NCBI GenBank assembly: GCA_905182985.1 | Contig: CAJJDN010000001.1 | Span: forward strand, 938,254 to 1,002,253 | Direction: 5' to 3' | DNA: 64,000 nt | Origin: Paramecium sonneborni | Taxonomy: Eukaryota > Ciliophora > Oligohymenophorea > Peniculida > Parameciidae | The notes under the pieces: model-generated | Databases searched by the model: none | Told to the model about the DNA's origin: nothing | Seen by the model: the letters and a program-made list of their open reading frames with translations, nothing else | Shown here: positions 24,906 to 37,397 of the stretch, piece after piece | How positions within the stretch are numbered: position 1 is the first letter of the stretch | Layout: the number at the start of each line of letters is the position of its first letter | Program-made: the position numbers and the translations under genes

Positions 24906-27900
24906 ATGTTTGTATCTCAAAACAAAATCACAGAATAGCTTATACGAAATTAAGGAGAGGAACCTGCTAAAACAATAAAATTATCTTTACGTTCTATGAA
25001 ATTGACTGTAATCATAATCTATTACATAGAAAATAGAAAATTTAGATTAATTGGTGCTTTTGTAGGAATTGAATCTAAGTCATAATAATATAACTAAAAT
25101 AGAAAATTTAAGATTACCAGCACTTAAAGAACTTAATCTTTCAGATAATTTTATAAAATCCATGCATGGATTAGAATTTTTACCATCTTTAATTAATTTG
25201 AATTTGAATGGCAATCAAATAACTGAAATTAACCTAACAAATCATACTATAGAAACTTTAAAGATCTCAAGAAATTAAATCAAGGATCCAATATAGTTAT
25301 TAAACCTAAAACCCCTTTTAAATTTGAAAATACTTTCTATTAGTGATAATCCTTTTTGTAGAACATTTAGTTACATAGAATATCTATGTTTTTTAACACC
25401 TACACTTTAAGTTTTAGACAATAAAGTTATATCAAATTAACATGAAATAGCAAAACAATTATATGGAGAACCAATCCCAAGTGATCATTAACAATTACTT
25501 TAAAATATAAGATTAGTATAATTGAAAAAGTAGGAAATTGATACTGAAATAGCTTAAATAGAGAATAAAATGTAAAGAGCTACAAATTTACTTCAAACCT
25601 ATTAAAATGATTCTGATAGTGAAGATGAGACAGATAGATAACTTACCAATAAAGCTTTTCTTTCTCTGAAATCTTAGCTAGAAGAACATTATTAAGTACG
25701 TTAAGAAACAGATGATGCTTTAAAAGCATTAAAATAATAACTTGAATCTTATAAATAATAACCTAAAGAAAAATTACCAACTGAATAATTGAATAGAATT
25801 AATTCACTTTTTGTTAGACTCTAAGCAGTACTTTAAATAGATTTAACATCATGTTAAAGAACATTATTTGAAATGGCTTTATAGGGATCAATAGAATAAG
25901 TTTTATAGAGTATTGTTGATTTGCTTGAAACTATTTTAGATAGAATACCATTATTACCTTAAGAAAGTGTTTTATAGGAAGTGGCTGCATAAGTTCATGA
26001 TTAAATTTAAGAATTATATTAGAGAGTTTCAACTAATTCTTTAAATTCAATCGGAATTTAAGATAAACCTATAGAATCTTCTATTGTGTTATTAAAAAAA
26101 TTATTTAAAAGAGCAGAAAAAAAATATAAGAAAATTGATGAGTTTTATGCAATTAAAGCATAATTTATCAAAGACTTTGAAATAGAAACTTAATAGTTAG
26201 CTGAAAAATGGAAAGATTATGAAAATAAAAAAACATAATTACTACAAGAGAAAGAAACAATAAGTAAAGAATTAGAAGAATAATTTGAATAGATTATGTA
26301 ATAAAAAGAAGAACTTAAAATGTAACATTAATAAGTTGAAGTTTAATTTGCAAAATCAAATGAAGATTTTAAAGTATTTAGAGCAAAGTAAAACGAGGCT
26401 AGAAAATGTTTAACTGATGAAATTACAAGACTTGGAAGATAGTAAGAATAATTGGTAATTATATAAATAATTATTTAGTCTGAAGAAGTTTAAGAACTTT
26501 AAAGTGAAATGGAAAGACTTAAAGATACTAATGCAGAGAAAGAAGAATCTATAAGATTATTAAATGAAGAGATTGAAATGTTATAATAGAGAATATAGGA
26601 TCAATATTAAGTTAGTTTTTAAATTAGAGAAGATCAATAAAGAGCATTGAATAATATAGAATATTTGAATTCATAAAAAGAATTATTAAGCAAAGATATA
26701 GAAGAATTGTAATTTGAACATTCTAAATAAGAATAAGATACTATGGATTTATAAATTAAATATCAAAATGAAAATAAAAAAATGAAATAATTACTTGAAG
26801 AATTAGATACATGCCATTAAAAATTAAAAAGCACCGAATAATTATGTAAAGAGGCAGATAGAGTATTAAAATAATTAAATAATGCTATTGCTGATAAAGA
26901 GTAAGAAATGTAAAAATATGATAAAATTATGTAAGAATCAAATATAGAAAAAGAAAAAATTAAATAAACTAAAAATGAGAATATGATGATTAAGAAAGAA
27001 ACACAAAAGCTTAGAACTGAATTTGATAATTTAGAATATTAAGTTTAAGTCAGCCAAGATAATTTATTAAAAGGAAAAAAAAATCTTTAATAAGTAACAT
27101 AACTAACAATCGAAAAAGAATAAGAATTGTTATAAATAGAAAAACAATTAATTAATACTGAAAAATAAATATAAGATTAAATGAAATAAAAGGATATTTT
27201 GGGTAATGATTTTGATATCTTACAAAAAGAGTTAAAAAAATTGAATATAGAAAAAGCTAAATTACAATAATAAGTAGATGATGCTACAATAGATTTACAA
27301 AGTTTAAAATAAGAATATTAAATTTAATAATCTAATTTATAATCCTTAAATAAATAAATTGAGTTAAAAGTGACAGAATTATCTACTTAAACTCATTATT
27401 AAATGCATTAAGGATAAGAATCAATTATTAATTTTTAGCTTTAATTATAAAAATTACAAGAGAGTATAGAAATAAAAGGATAAGAATTTAAATTATTAGT
27501 AGATTAAATAGATTAATTATAATAAAAAAGGGATCATTTAATATAAAATGTATAATAATTATAATCATCTGTTTTATAAGAAGAATAGAATACAAATTAG
27601 AAACCTTATGTAAAAATTAAATAAAATTAGATTGTACACGATGAAGAATCTTTACATTCTTAAAGCTATGATAAATTAAAACCTGATTGGTTAAAGCCTA
27701 CAAAAAATTCAGCAATAAAAAGTTAAACTAATTTTGGTTTATTAAGTGATTTTAGTAAGAAATTTTAGCCAAGATCTGCAAATTAATCTTTACTTAGAAA
27801 ATCCCCTTAAGGAAAAGATTAGTCAGTTTAGTCTGTTATTTAAAATCTAGAAGAATTAAATTAAAATTTAGATAGAATGTATATGGAAAGTCTTGAAAGA

Positions 27901-27912
27901 TTTGAGTCCTGA
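24906..27912 (+). CDS. LRR plus long coiled-coil protein (centriolin-like layout)
   Basis: ATG at 24906, TGA at 27910-27912, one 22-nt intron (25008-25029) leaving exactly 995 codons. Residues ~30-190 are SDS22-type leucine-rich repeats (LTKIENLDQLVLLQELNL, SHNNITKIENL, LKELNLSDNFIKSM), capped by an LRRCT-like CFLTPTLQVLDN segment. The remaining ~780 residues are a nearly unbroken coiled coil, with a short basic/Ser-rich tail. This N-terminal LRR and long coiled coil is the layout of centriolin/CEP110 and related centrosome and basal-body proteins; a basal-body role is a reasonable inference. Its stop is 20 bp from the convergent stop of the TPR gene. Confidence 0.82.
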
Positions 27913-27932
27913 ATATTTATTATTAATAACAC

Positions 27933-29331
27933 TCATGAATATTTTTTCTTATTGAAAATAATTGCTGCAATTGCTACAACCCCTAAAGTAAAAGTAGCTA
28001 AAGTTAATTTTTGCCATTTTTTTCCAGCTGTCTAACTTGAAGTTGCTAAAATTCTTATTATTACAGCTTAAATAAGACCATTTCTTGATAACAATTTCTT
28101 CTAAAAGAAATATTAAGACATCCAAGTTGCTAAAATAGCTGATGCTGTTATTTTCCAAATAATATTTGTATTCCAAAAATTTCTATTTGTAAGGAAAAAT
28201 CGAGAAGAATATGAAGAATTTTTATAAAAATCGCTTAATATCTATTTAGATTCTGATTAATTTGTTTTAGATATTTTTCCATTATAGCTTAACTATTTAA
28301 TTTGTTAACTCTCTGTTAAATTTTCTTTTTAACATAAAATCTATTTTCTTTTATTAAATATTTCTGGATCTTAAGTTGTAGTTTTAACTAGATTCCAAGC
28401 TTCTTCTATATCTCTATAGGCATTTTCATAATCAAATTATTATTAATGTGCTAATGCTCTTTTGAACCATACTTCTGGATTTAAAGGATCAAGTTTGATT
28501 ACCTATTTAAAATTAAAGTAATACCATATTAGCATGATATATACATTATTTTGGATTTCCTATGTTCAAATAACATGAACTTAAATGCAAAAAAATTGAA
28601 ATTCTTAATTTTTTAAATTATACTAATAATTATTGAGGACATCTAATCAAATAATCAGGATCACAATATTCTGAAGCTAAATTATATTACTCTATAGCTT
28701 TGACATAATTTTATTATTTAAAAGATTGATTACCTTAATTTTTAAGAAATGTTGCTTCATCAAAAGACTTTTAATATTAAATAATTGGGTCTTATTCTAA
28801 GTCTAATTAGATCTTTTAAGTAGGTTAAGTCGATTCTGAATCTAAAAGAATTTTGGTTTTTTATGCTGAGGTAAAATCATCATTTTGATTTCCATATTAC
28901 ACTTCAAACTCTTATTGTTTTTCTTCTTCTTCATTGGAATCATTCATTATTTTATTAAAATGACCATAAAATGGAATCTATTATATATTTAATACAGGGA
29001 ACTATGCTAAAGGCTAAGAATTAAATTGATTTAGTCTTTAAATTTAACAAGGAATAGGTATCATATTTATTTATTTTAACAATTTAGTTTAATTTTATTA
29101 TTAATCTATTCCTGATGATTTAATTTTGTTCTTTTAGTTAGATTAACTTTCATTCAGGTTATTAATTAAAGCGTTGTTTATATTATTTGTTTGAGAATAG
29201 CCTTCAAAATTGTTAACTTATTCTGTGCTTTTATCTGATTACATTACTATTGAAACTAAGGATTTATTTAATGCATTGTTAAATGTGTTTTATTCCTATG
29301 ATATTAATTTTACTTCTTATTTAAAATCCAT
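27933..29331 (-). CDS. TPR protein with C-terminal membrane anchor
   Basis: ATG at 29331, TGA at 27933-27935; one 22-nt intron near 28520 leaves exactly 459 codons. The N-terminal ~190 residues are low complexity. A TPR block follows (ATFLKNQGNQSFKQQNYVKA, SSCYLNIGNPKQCIYHAN, LDPLNPEVWFKRALAH, YENAYRDIEEAWNLV) with the usual Asn, Gly, Tyr and Ala positions. The C-terminus has hydrophobic segments, the last being TLGVVAIAAIIFNKKKYS, a good tail anchor. The layout resembles TPR co-chaperones anchored in the ER or mitochondrial membrane (FKBP8-like without a visible FKBP domain). The partner is unknown. Confidence 0.75.
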
Positions 29332-29496
29332 AAATAAAAATTAGAATTCTTTATTATCAATATTTTATCATTAAAATTGAATTATTCATGCAAAAACATA
29401 AATAATTTATAATAATTTATAATAATTAAATAATATATAATAAAGGTATAAATTTAAAAAGATGTTATAAAAAAACATAAATATAAAAATTTATGT

Positions 29497-31473
29497 TCAA
29501 ACTGTAATGATAATATATTTCCATAATTTTATTGCATCAACCATCCATAATAATGAAACATCATAATGTTTTATAGTTTTTTCAATAAGATGGACAAATT
29601 TTTCAAATAAATGTTCACTAATTTTGAGTCTAGAATGAATTGCTTAAATATCTGATCGTTTAAAATATTTTCTACCTGATAAAAGATATTCAAATTTTTT
29701 TAAAACAATTTTATTAACATTTACATCATTACTATCAAAAATATTTTTAAGTTCTACATTTGATTTCAATTCATCAGATATCAAAGGAATAAATTCACAT
29801 AATTTATCTTAACCTACAATATCACAAGGTAGTTTTTAATTTATTATATAAGGAAGTATCAAATCAAATTCTTCTTCAAAGTCTTAGAAGATAACTCTTT
29901 ATGGATTCAATTTAGATAATAAAATCATCATTTTTTCTTTAATACTTTGATATAAATTAACATTAATTGAATGTTAACAATGAAATGATTTCAAATCTTC
30001 AAGTGTAAAACAATTATTTTATTTATTAAAAGCATAATATAAAAAATATTTGGTATGTTCTACAAATTAATCAAATCCAACTTTATGAATGAAATTTTTA
30101 TTAATAAATTAATCTTATTAACAAAGCTTGATAAATTCAGATGTATAATTATCAAAACCTTATTATTTGTAAACTAAATCTTTGATGCTGTCTTAATTGA
30201 TAACAGCAGCTTTATAAGCATCAGTTTATTCTAGTACATACCAAACAACTTCTTTTTAAGTATGTTTTGATAAAGAACCAGATAAATAATATTTGAAAAC
30301 AGAATATTAAACTGAAGTTATTTCAAAAGCTTTATGAAAATCTCTCATAGAATCCATAACAAAATTAGTAGATTCTGATGATCCCAAAATAAATCCAAAA
30401 ATTCTACTAAATTTGATTGCTTATTCTTCCTATTTCGTACCTTTAAATAAGGGACTTAGAGAGAAATCTTCAAAGATTTGACTATACATATTTTTAGCTA
30501 TAGTTCTGATATTATCTTTTACATTTTATACAGAACGAGACTAAAAGATAATTAAATTATATTACCTTTGAGACAATAGCACCTCTATAGAATTCAACTG
30601 TTTAAGCACATTTAAATACTTTTTCTATATTAATTTTTAATGAAATTAAGTATTTAAGATATAGATATTTGAATCTATTGAACATTTAATCAGTTATATC
30701 TAAAGTAGCATGTAATTGTTTCAAAGTTTCAAAATGATAAGTAAGTTTATTACCATTAGTTAAATCGATCAATGATCTTACAACTCCTTTCATTTCAATA
30801 ACTTCTCTAAGAATTGGTCCAATTAATTCATCTTCATTAAGTATTGTACCTAATTCTTTAGTATAATCTTCTAAACCTTCCATTTTCTCAAATTCACTAT
30901 GACGTGTAATACCATTTTTTGGCCTATATAAAACTAAATTAATTACTTTTTATCTTTGAAAGATGAGATAATGTCTTTGATTGATTTACCTGCTGAAAAT
31001 GGACATTATTATTACTACTAATATGATTATTAAATTTATTAGGTCTGATGATAATTCGATTTTCTTATAGGTACTTAATTTGTTATAATGCTTGTATTTT
31101 CTTCTCTTTGAGTTTTTACACTGCCAGTTGATGATTTAGTATGATTTTTAATTGTGAATAATCTTTGAAAATTTCTGCTAGAACCTAGATCAAATTAGGT
31201 GGTCTCCTCAATTTATATTGTTTAATTTTTTTTCTTTTTTTGCTGCTACGGCGTAAGTGGTTTCGATGTTGTATTTACTCTTTCTGTATCTATAAAATTA
31301 GCAGAACCACCTTTTCTCCCTTACCATATATTATTTGGTTGGGTAGAATCTAAAGAAGGCAATTTTTTGAATAAATGTTCTTTTCTTGAAGTTTGAATTT
31401 CTTTTATGGAGTTATTGAAATTAGCTTAGCTATAAACATTCTATTGCAATTCACCAGAATCTCTACGAATCAT
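29497..31473 (-). CDS. Protein with four globin-like (truncated haemoglobin) modules
   Basis: ATG at 31473, TGA at 29497-29499. A 23-nt intron near 30940 and a 25-nt intron near 30545 leave exactly 643 codons. The first ~195 residues are basic and low complexity. Then four segments of ~80-110 residues each end in the same pattern: His, a helix turn, an Ile/Thr or Ile/Ser step, then aromatic residues (LHATLDITDQMFNRF; FHKAFEITSVQYSVF; FHCQHSINVNLYQSI; IHSRLKISEHLFEKF). This matches the F-G helix region of truncated haemoglobins, where that His binds haem. Module 2 (IFEDFSLSPLFKG...) also fits the A-C helices. Single truncated haemoglobins are known in Paramecium; a four-module protein is unusual. 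Haem binding is inferred from pattern only. Confidence 0.62.
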
Positions 31474-31527
31474 AAGAGTTCAATAATAAAAATTTAATAA
31501 ATAATTTGTTAAGTAATAGTAATTATA

Positions 31528-32751
31528 TCATCTGAGAAATAAATTTTTACTGGAACACACCTCTTATTTATTTTTATTATTTTGTTCTGTTCCAAGTCTC
31601 CAAAATATTAAAGTTTCATCTCCTGCAGCTGAACATAACATAGATTGATCAGGAGATATTCCTAAATGTAAAACTCTTGATTTATGTGCTTATAATTCTT
31701 ATATTAATTTAGCTTATTAAATTATATCCGCATTCCATATACTAATTTAAAATTTTGAAAATCCATGAGATGATATCAATTCTCTATATCTTGGTAAAAA
31801 TTATAAAGCACAAACTTATGATCCTGTATCAATGCTTTTAAAACACATTCCAGTATCTGCATTCCAAAATTTTATATTTTTATCATTTGAACCTCCTCCA
31901 CTAACAAGTGTATTTTATAACCAAGGACACCATGCCATAGCTTTAACAGCAGCACAATGACCTTCACAAGAAACACGTAATGACATTTATCTTCTATCCC
32001 AAAGCAATAACTAATTATCATTAGCTCCACTACTTAAAGTAGTTCCTGATGAATTCCATTTCAATCCACAAACTTCTTAAGTATGTTTTTAAAATACTCC
32101 TACAATATTATTATTTTTCTCTCGCATATCATGATTGAAAATTACATTATCTCTACCAGAACTCGACAACAATTCAAAACTACTACTCATTGTCGATACT
32201 CTTTCATTATGATAATATAACTATGTTATTGTTTATTATGAACAAACATCAACTATCTTTATTGAAGCATCATCAAATCCAACTCCAAGTATATGATCAT
32301 TTATCCAATGAACTGAGGTCACATTTGAAGTTGCTTGTAAAAGTTATTCAATATGTTCTATTATATTCAAACATTTGCTATACAATTTGAAGCATTCCAT
32401 AAATAAACTTTATTTTGCAATCCCACAGACAATACATTGTTGTTTCCCCATTCTAAAATATTTAGATAAAAATCATCTGCTATGTCTGGGGCATCCAAAA
32501 TTTTCTCTGGAATTGAACTAATCTATCTAACTATTTATTGAGTTGGTAATCTGTATTAATTATGTAACTAATCCAAAAAAGATGTCGGAAAATTCAGTTA
32601 CTATTTGCCGTTTCCAAAATTTAATACTTTTTCTTCATTTATATGATACATTAACTAAAATTTGTAATATATTGTATACATCATTGTAGTTTGATTGGGT
32701 ATGTGATTAATATAGTAATTTCGATTTACTTTTTGGTATAAATCGATCCAT
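31528..32751 (-). CDS. Cdc20/Cdh1-type APC/C activator
   Basis: ATG at 32751, TGA at 31528-31530; introns of 25 nt (near 32670) and 26 nt (near 32370) leave exactly 391 codons. The N-terminus reads MDRFIPKS, the DRFIP motif of Cdc20/fizzy proteins. Then come [20 protein letters not shown] and a WD40 propeller ([37 protein letters not shown]), and the end is FLR, like the Ile/Leu-Arg tail that docks onto the anaphase-promoting complex. It would select substrates for ubiquitination in the cell cycle. Whether it is Cdc20 or Cdh1 type is not clear. The N-terminal region before the propeller is short. Confidence 0.9.
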
Positions 32752-32955
32752 ATATCCGTTAAATTAATTAATAATAATATTACAATAATTTCATTAATAA
32801 ATTCATTAATATCTGAAAGCAAAAGTTGAAATAGAATTAATTTACATTTTGGATATCAAATTTTCTTATGAGGTAAAGATTTTTATTTTAATCTGAAATA
32901 TTTATTTTATTTAAGTTAGAAAAATTATTAATAAAATATTTAATAAATTATAAAT

Positions 32956-33599
32956 ATGAGTAATGCAAAGTAATATTATTTTTCAACTTCATTAGATCTG
33001 ATGGAGAGAATCCAAAATATATGATGGGGGATGAACCTGTAAGATTTTAAAATTATGTTGGAGGATAGGATGAACAACAAGGTATTTTCATATTCAAATC
33101 TTAGTCCCATAATAGGATCAAAATTTAGAATACTATAATGAATACTTAAGACTATATATTGCTAATGTAGTCTTAACGAATTAAGTAAAGTTTTAAATTA
33201 TATTATAGTTAAAAGAACTCTTGAATGAGAAAAATGAATTAGTGAATAAATTAAACAAATTAGAAGTAATATATATTTTACCTTAATTGTAGCGTCGTAA
33301 TCAAGAGCTAAATTCAAATGTAGAGGAGACAGGGGAAGAGAGAAAGAAAAGATTAAGGAGACCTGCTTAAGAAATAGAAAGACATTTTACTTGTCCAGTC
33401 GAAAATTGTCAAAAAAAATATGGGTATTTTAAATAAGGTTTATCAAACTAATAGAGCTGAAGGATCTCTTAATTAACATATCAAATTAAAACATCCAGAA
33501 TTAGTAAAAGATAGAGCATTTTATAAATCAAATGAATAATCATAATAATAAGGAGAGCCAGAATCATTATCAGATCTAAAACAAGAATAAAATTAATGA
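32956..33599 (+). CDS. C2H2 zinc-finger protein
   Basis: ATG at 32956, TGA at 33597-33599. Five small introns (26, 23, 24, 27 and 31 nt) leave exactly 171 codons. The protein has an acidic N-terminal part, a short coiled coil (LKELLNEKNELVNKLNKLE), a basic segment (RKKRLRRPAQ) and one C2H2 finger, FTCPVENCQKKY then SLNQHIKLKH, split by the last intron. The tail is Gln/Ser-rich. A single finger with a nearby basic patch suggests nucleic-acid or protein binding in the nucleus. I do not recognise a named orthologue. Confidence 0.82.
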
Positions 33600-33810
33600 C
33601 AAATAATTAAATAAATATAAGTTATTTTTATCTTTTTTTTATTCTAAATTCTTTTTTGTGATAAATCAAATATTTCTAATATTTTATTTTTCAATCATTT
33701 AAATAATAAACTTATAATAATATAATTTGGATAAAATAATAAACTGACACATATATGTCATTAACAAATTAATATATATAAATTAAATTGAAATTTAATT
33801 ACGATAATAA

Positions 33811-34579
33811 ATGAATATTGTATAAACATCTTGCATACAACTATTAAAACTAGGTACTATCCCAAACCACGTAGGTGTGATTATGGATGGTAATCGGTAT
33901 TTTATAAGTTAGATGTAGACGATATGCTAAATAAATGAAAATGGAACCAACAGATGGTCATATCCAAGGATATTAATCATTCTTGAATTTATTGTAATGG
34001 GGTTAAAAATTAGGAATAAAAGAAATTAGTGTATTTGCTTTTAGCATTGAAAATTATAATCGATAAAAAGATGAAGTTTAATTTCTTATGCATTTAATGA
34101 AATCAAAAATGGACCATTTACATAAAGATCTTAATTTTATTGATAAAAACTAAGTTAAAGTAAAATGTTGTGGAGATCTTGATATTTTACAAGATTAAGA
34201 ATTAAAATCAAAATTAATTGAACTTGAAAATCAAAGTTCCAAATATTCTTAATATAAGTAATTGTTTTTTTCAAAATTATTTTCTAGATTAAACATTTGT
34301 TTCTCTTACAATTTCACAAATGAACTAGATAAAGCCATTTAAAAAATGCCTAAAGGATTAAATAAAAAAGATTTTTTCTAGGAATTAAATTCTCATTTAA
34401 TGGTACCTAATTCACCTGATATTCTCTTAAGAACTTCTGGAGAAACGAGACTTAGCAATTTCTTACTTTATTAGATAAGAGAAAAAACAGTAATTCATTT
34501 TATAGATAAAAAATGGCCAGAACTATCATTTCTAGACTTTTGTAATATGATTTTATTCTATAGAAAAAATAAAATTTGA
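33811..34579 (+). CDS. cis-Prenyltransferase (dehydrodolichyl diphosphate synthase type)
   Basis: ATG at 33811, TGA at 34577-34579; introns of 22 nt (just after the DGNR codons) and 30 nt (34258-34287) leave exactly 239 codons. Conserved blocks: IPNHVGVIMDGNRRYA with the catalytic Asp, GIKEISVFAFSIENYNR, NICFSYNFTNEL, and PDILLRTSGETRLSNFLLYQ. The enzyme condenses isopentenyl diphosphate onto farnesyl diphosphate in cis, making the polyprenyl precursor of dolichol at the ER. Length (238 aa) is normal to slightly short. ALG8, at 49071, uses a dolichol-linked donor of the same pathway. Confidence 0.92.
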
Positions 34580-34627
34580 TTATTATTTTAAACATTAATA
34601 ATTATCTATAAAAAATAGTAATAATAA

Positions 34628-36470
34628 TCAATAATAAATTAATTGGGCAACAGTCATAAAGGTTTTAGTTTATTATCTTAAAGCAACTATAAATTAAGAT
34701 TAACTCTAATTATAAAAACATTAAGACATCTATGTATAAATAACAAAATTACCTCATGAATTTATAAATCATTTCCTATTTTGAGTTTACATGTCATTAT
34801 TTTATTTTGAGTCCAATTAATCCAATAAATTGTGCCATCTAATCCAATAAGAACAATTACAGTTAGAAAAATACCTCCAATAAACGATGGAAAAGTTCTT
34901 AATCCATAACTTTCAGATACATCAATTATTTTTAATGAATTGCCTGTTTTCCAATTCCAAAGAGTTACATAATTATTTAATAAAGTTACAACTACATAAT
35001 CTATTCCTTCAACATCCTTTTTAGATTTTAAATAGCTTTTCTCTTAATGACTCAATTTAAATGTTGTAAAATGAACTTAACAATGTTCTGTAAGTCCAAG
35101 TTTATGTGATAAAGTTTCATCATCCCATATCCTTGATAAAGGTTAAGGTTAAAATAAACTTCTTATGGCTAATTTTATTTAATTCTTTTAATAAGAACAT
35201 AATAGTAGATCAAATATTGAATCATGGCTAGGACTAGTTGAAAATTTAAGAGCATTTTTTGATTCTGGTAATATTTTAACCTACTATATACCTGATCCAT
35301 AAGTAAAATCATAAAGATAATTATTAGAAAGAGGATTTACTTTTAAAATTCCTTTGCTATCAAGTGTTAATACACAAGTTTCATATCCTTTACTATATAA
35401 ATTATATTTATTTATAAATTGTATTTATTATATGGGATTTATTGATGCATTTTGTATAGTTTTAATTTTTTTAAAATTTGAGTACATATCTATAAATGTT
35501 GGTTGCTACCATTTAGATATTAACTACAAATCAGAATCAATATGATATGCTAAATAAAAATCATTTTATAAACATTAATGAAGAATTCCAATAAATTTAA
35601 AATTGTGATTATATTATACAATCTAATTTTAATTCAATACACAAATAATCTTACTTTTTGATTAAAATATCTCATCAACTATCATATTTTTATGAATATT
35701 TTATATATTAAATGAATGATTTTCTTAACTTGGAACAATATTCCAACTAAAAGTTGCATTATTTTTAAAAGGTAATTAAGAATATTTAGATGGTAAATAT
35801 GTATCAAAATCCTTTAATCTTACTAAATGACTTAAAATTCTACTTTTAAATTAGTGAAAACCCTATAAATCTATTTAGATTAAATCTAAATAATTATGAT
35901 TTGTTCCATCATTAGTAATATATGTGTATATATTCTAAATTTCAGAATTACCTGATATTTTAATTGAATAATCCTTTATTATTTAATCAAATGATTCCTT
36001 AGAGTAAATGCCAGTTTAGTATTTTTATAAAGCCAAACCTAATTCTTCTAGATTGTATACCAAATCAACTTTTTACCTTAAGTATTCAACATTTTTAAGA
36101 GCATTATGGGATAATATTTTCAGTTCTTCAATTAAATAATTCTAGACTTCTCTCAATTTAAATGTAATTTCTCCTAAAAATGTATCAAATATATATTGCA
36201 ACTGTTATTCAATTTCAAAAGTATTTATTTCGTTTTGACTATTTTATTTGAGAAACTCTAGAACAGGTTTAATCTTGGATTCTGCCCATCTAGGCTGCAA
36301 TATTGTTATTTTTTTATTTAAATCTTATAAAGGAATCTATTTTAGAATTCAAATGATACTAAAAAGTGAGTTGATGAATGTTAACATAATTCACAAATAA
36401 GCCTTGTTTTACATCCTTCTTATAAACAAATATAAGAATATTGTTTTTCAATATGGAATTCACAGTTCAT
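34628..36470 (-). CDS. Zinc-finger, coiled-coil and beta-propeller-like protein
   Basis: ATG at 36470, TGA at 34628-34630; two 23-nt introns leave exactly 599 codons. The N-terminus has a B-box-like Cys/His cluster (CEFHIEKQYSYIC, then CKTRLICELCQHSSTH). A helical segment follows (to about residue 190). The C-terminal half has repeated beta-strand blocks with Trp and Asp residues (LSRIWDDETLSHKLG, NNYVTLWNWKTGNSL, GLDGTIYWINWTQ) that look like a degenerate WD40 propeller. The combination recalls ciliate TRIM-like proteins but lacks a visible RING. It is probably a protein-binding scaffold. Confidence 0.72.
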
Positions 36471-36489
36471 AATATAAATGTTTTATTAT

Positions 36490-37250
36490 TATTTTTTTAT
36501 AAATCCATTCAAAATATCAGACACAAATCATTAATAGATTAACCATTTTTCCATTTAGATTTTTATCTTCTATCTTTAATATTTTACAATCATTCAAATT
36601 TTTAGAATCTTATAATTTCTATACTTTAATCCTTTCTGAAGTTCACCTTTATAACTTAAATATTAATATTTAGTACAATAAGTCTTAAAACAAAAACTCT
36701 TCTACTTCATCTTGTTTCAAACCATTTACACAATTTCCATCATATTTTATTTTTTTATTAAATTTATTACACTCTCTCTTTCAAGTTTTCCTTTCTTTTA
36801 TATTTCTTTTCCAACCATTTTCTTTTATATTAATCTTCCTTTTCCATATTTATAAAGGCTATTATCAATCGTACCATCATAATAAAGATTTTCAGAATAA
36901 TTTATTATGACTGATTAATTTTAATCTCCTTAACCATCTGAGTTTATAATAATATTTTAGAAATCAATCCATAATTAAGGAATTTTACTAGTGTTTTAAG
37001 TTCCTATAATTTATTATCTTCTTCATATTCTACTTACTGATTTTGGTGTATTTTTTTATATACTAAATCTATTAGTACTTTTAGGGAAGTATTTGGATAA
37101 ATCTAAATTAAAAAGAGAATTATTATAATTTACTAAAAGCTATATTCTAATTATTCTTTTTTATTAGATAATTTAGCTTAAATTAAACGATTTTTCCTTA
37201 TATTTGTTCTATAAAAACTTTTTCAATAAACTATATTTAAAATAATAAGA
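36490..37250 (-). pseudogene. Decayed MORN-like gene
   Basis: The minus strand carries pieces such as SENLYYDGTIDNSLYKYGKG, which has the YDG...GxG pattern of MORN repeats, preceded by KNTPKS and VEYEEDNKLQELKTLVKFLNYG in shifted frames and followed by KYDGNCVNGLKQDE. No single frame or normal intron joins them; frameshifts and TGA codons separate them. I read it as the relic of a MORN-repeat gene. It fills most of the otherwise empty 927-bp space between the divergent flanking genes. Confidence 0.45.
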
Positions 37251-37397
37251 TAATGTATCTAACTTTAAAATGGAAAATAAGATCGAATTCAATCTGATCA
37301 TATTTAAAAATTAAATTATAAAACAAAATTAATGTCTAATTGATAGTAATATTTAATTAACTTTGAGTTAGAAATTAATATTATAATTATTTTAAAG

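Noticed and set aside
27949..28176. Minus-strand 75-codon ORF starting MEYKYYLENN.
   Set aside because: It lies out of frame inside the TPR/tail-anchor gene, whose own frame gives hydrophobic membrane segments and an in-frame TGA.
33811..34579. Stop codons TAA and TAG inside most genes, suggesting many pseudogenes.
   Set aside because: Conserved families such as the cis-prenyltransferase, prefoldin and ALG8 keep correct residues only if TAA and TAG are glutamine, the ciliate code.
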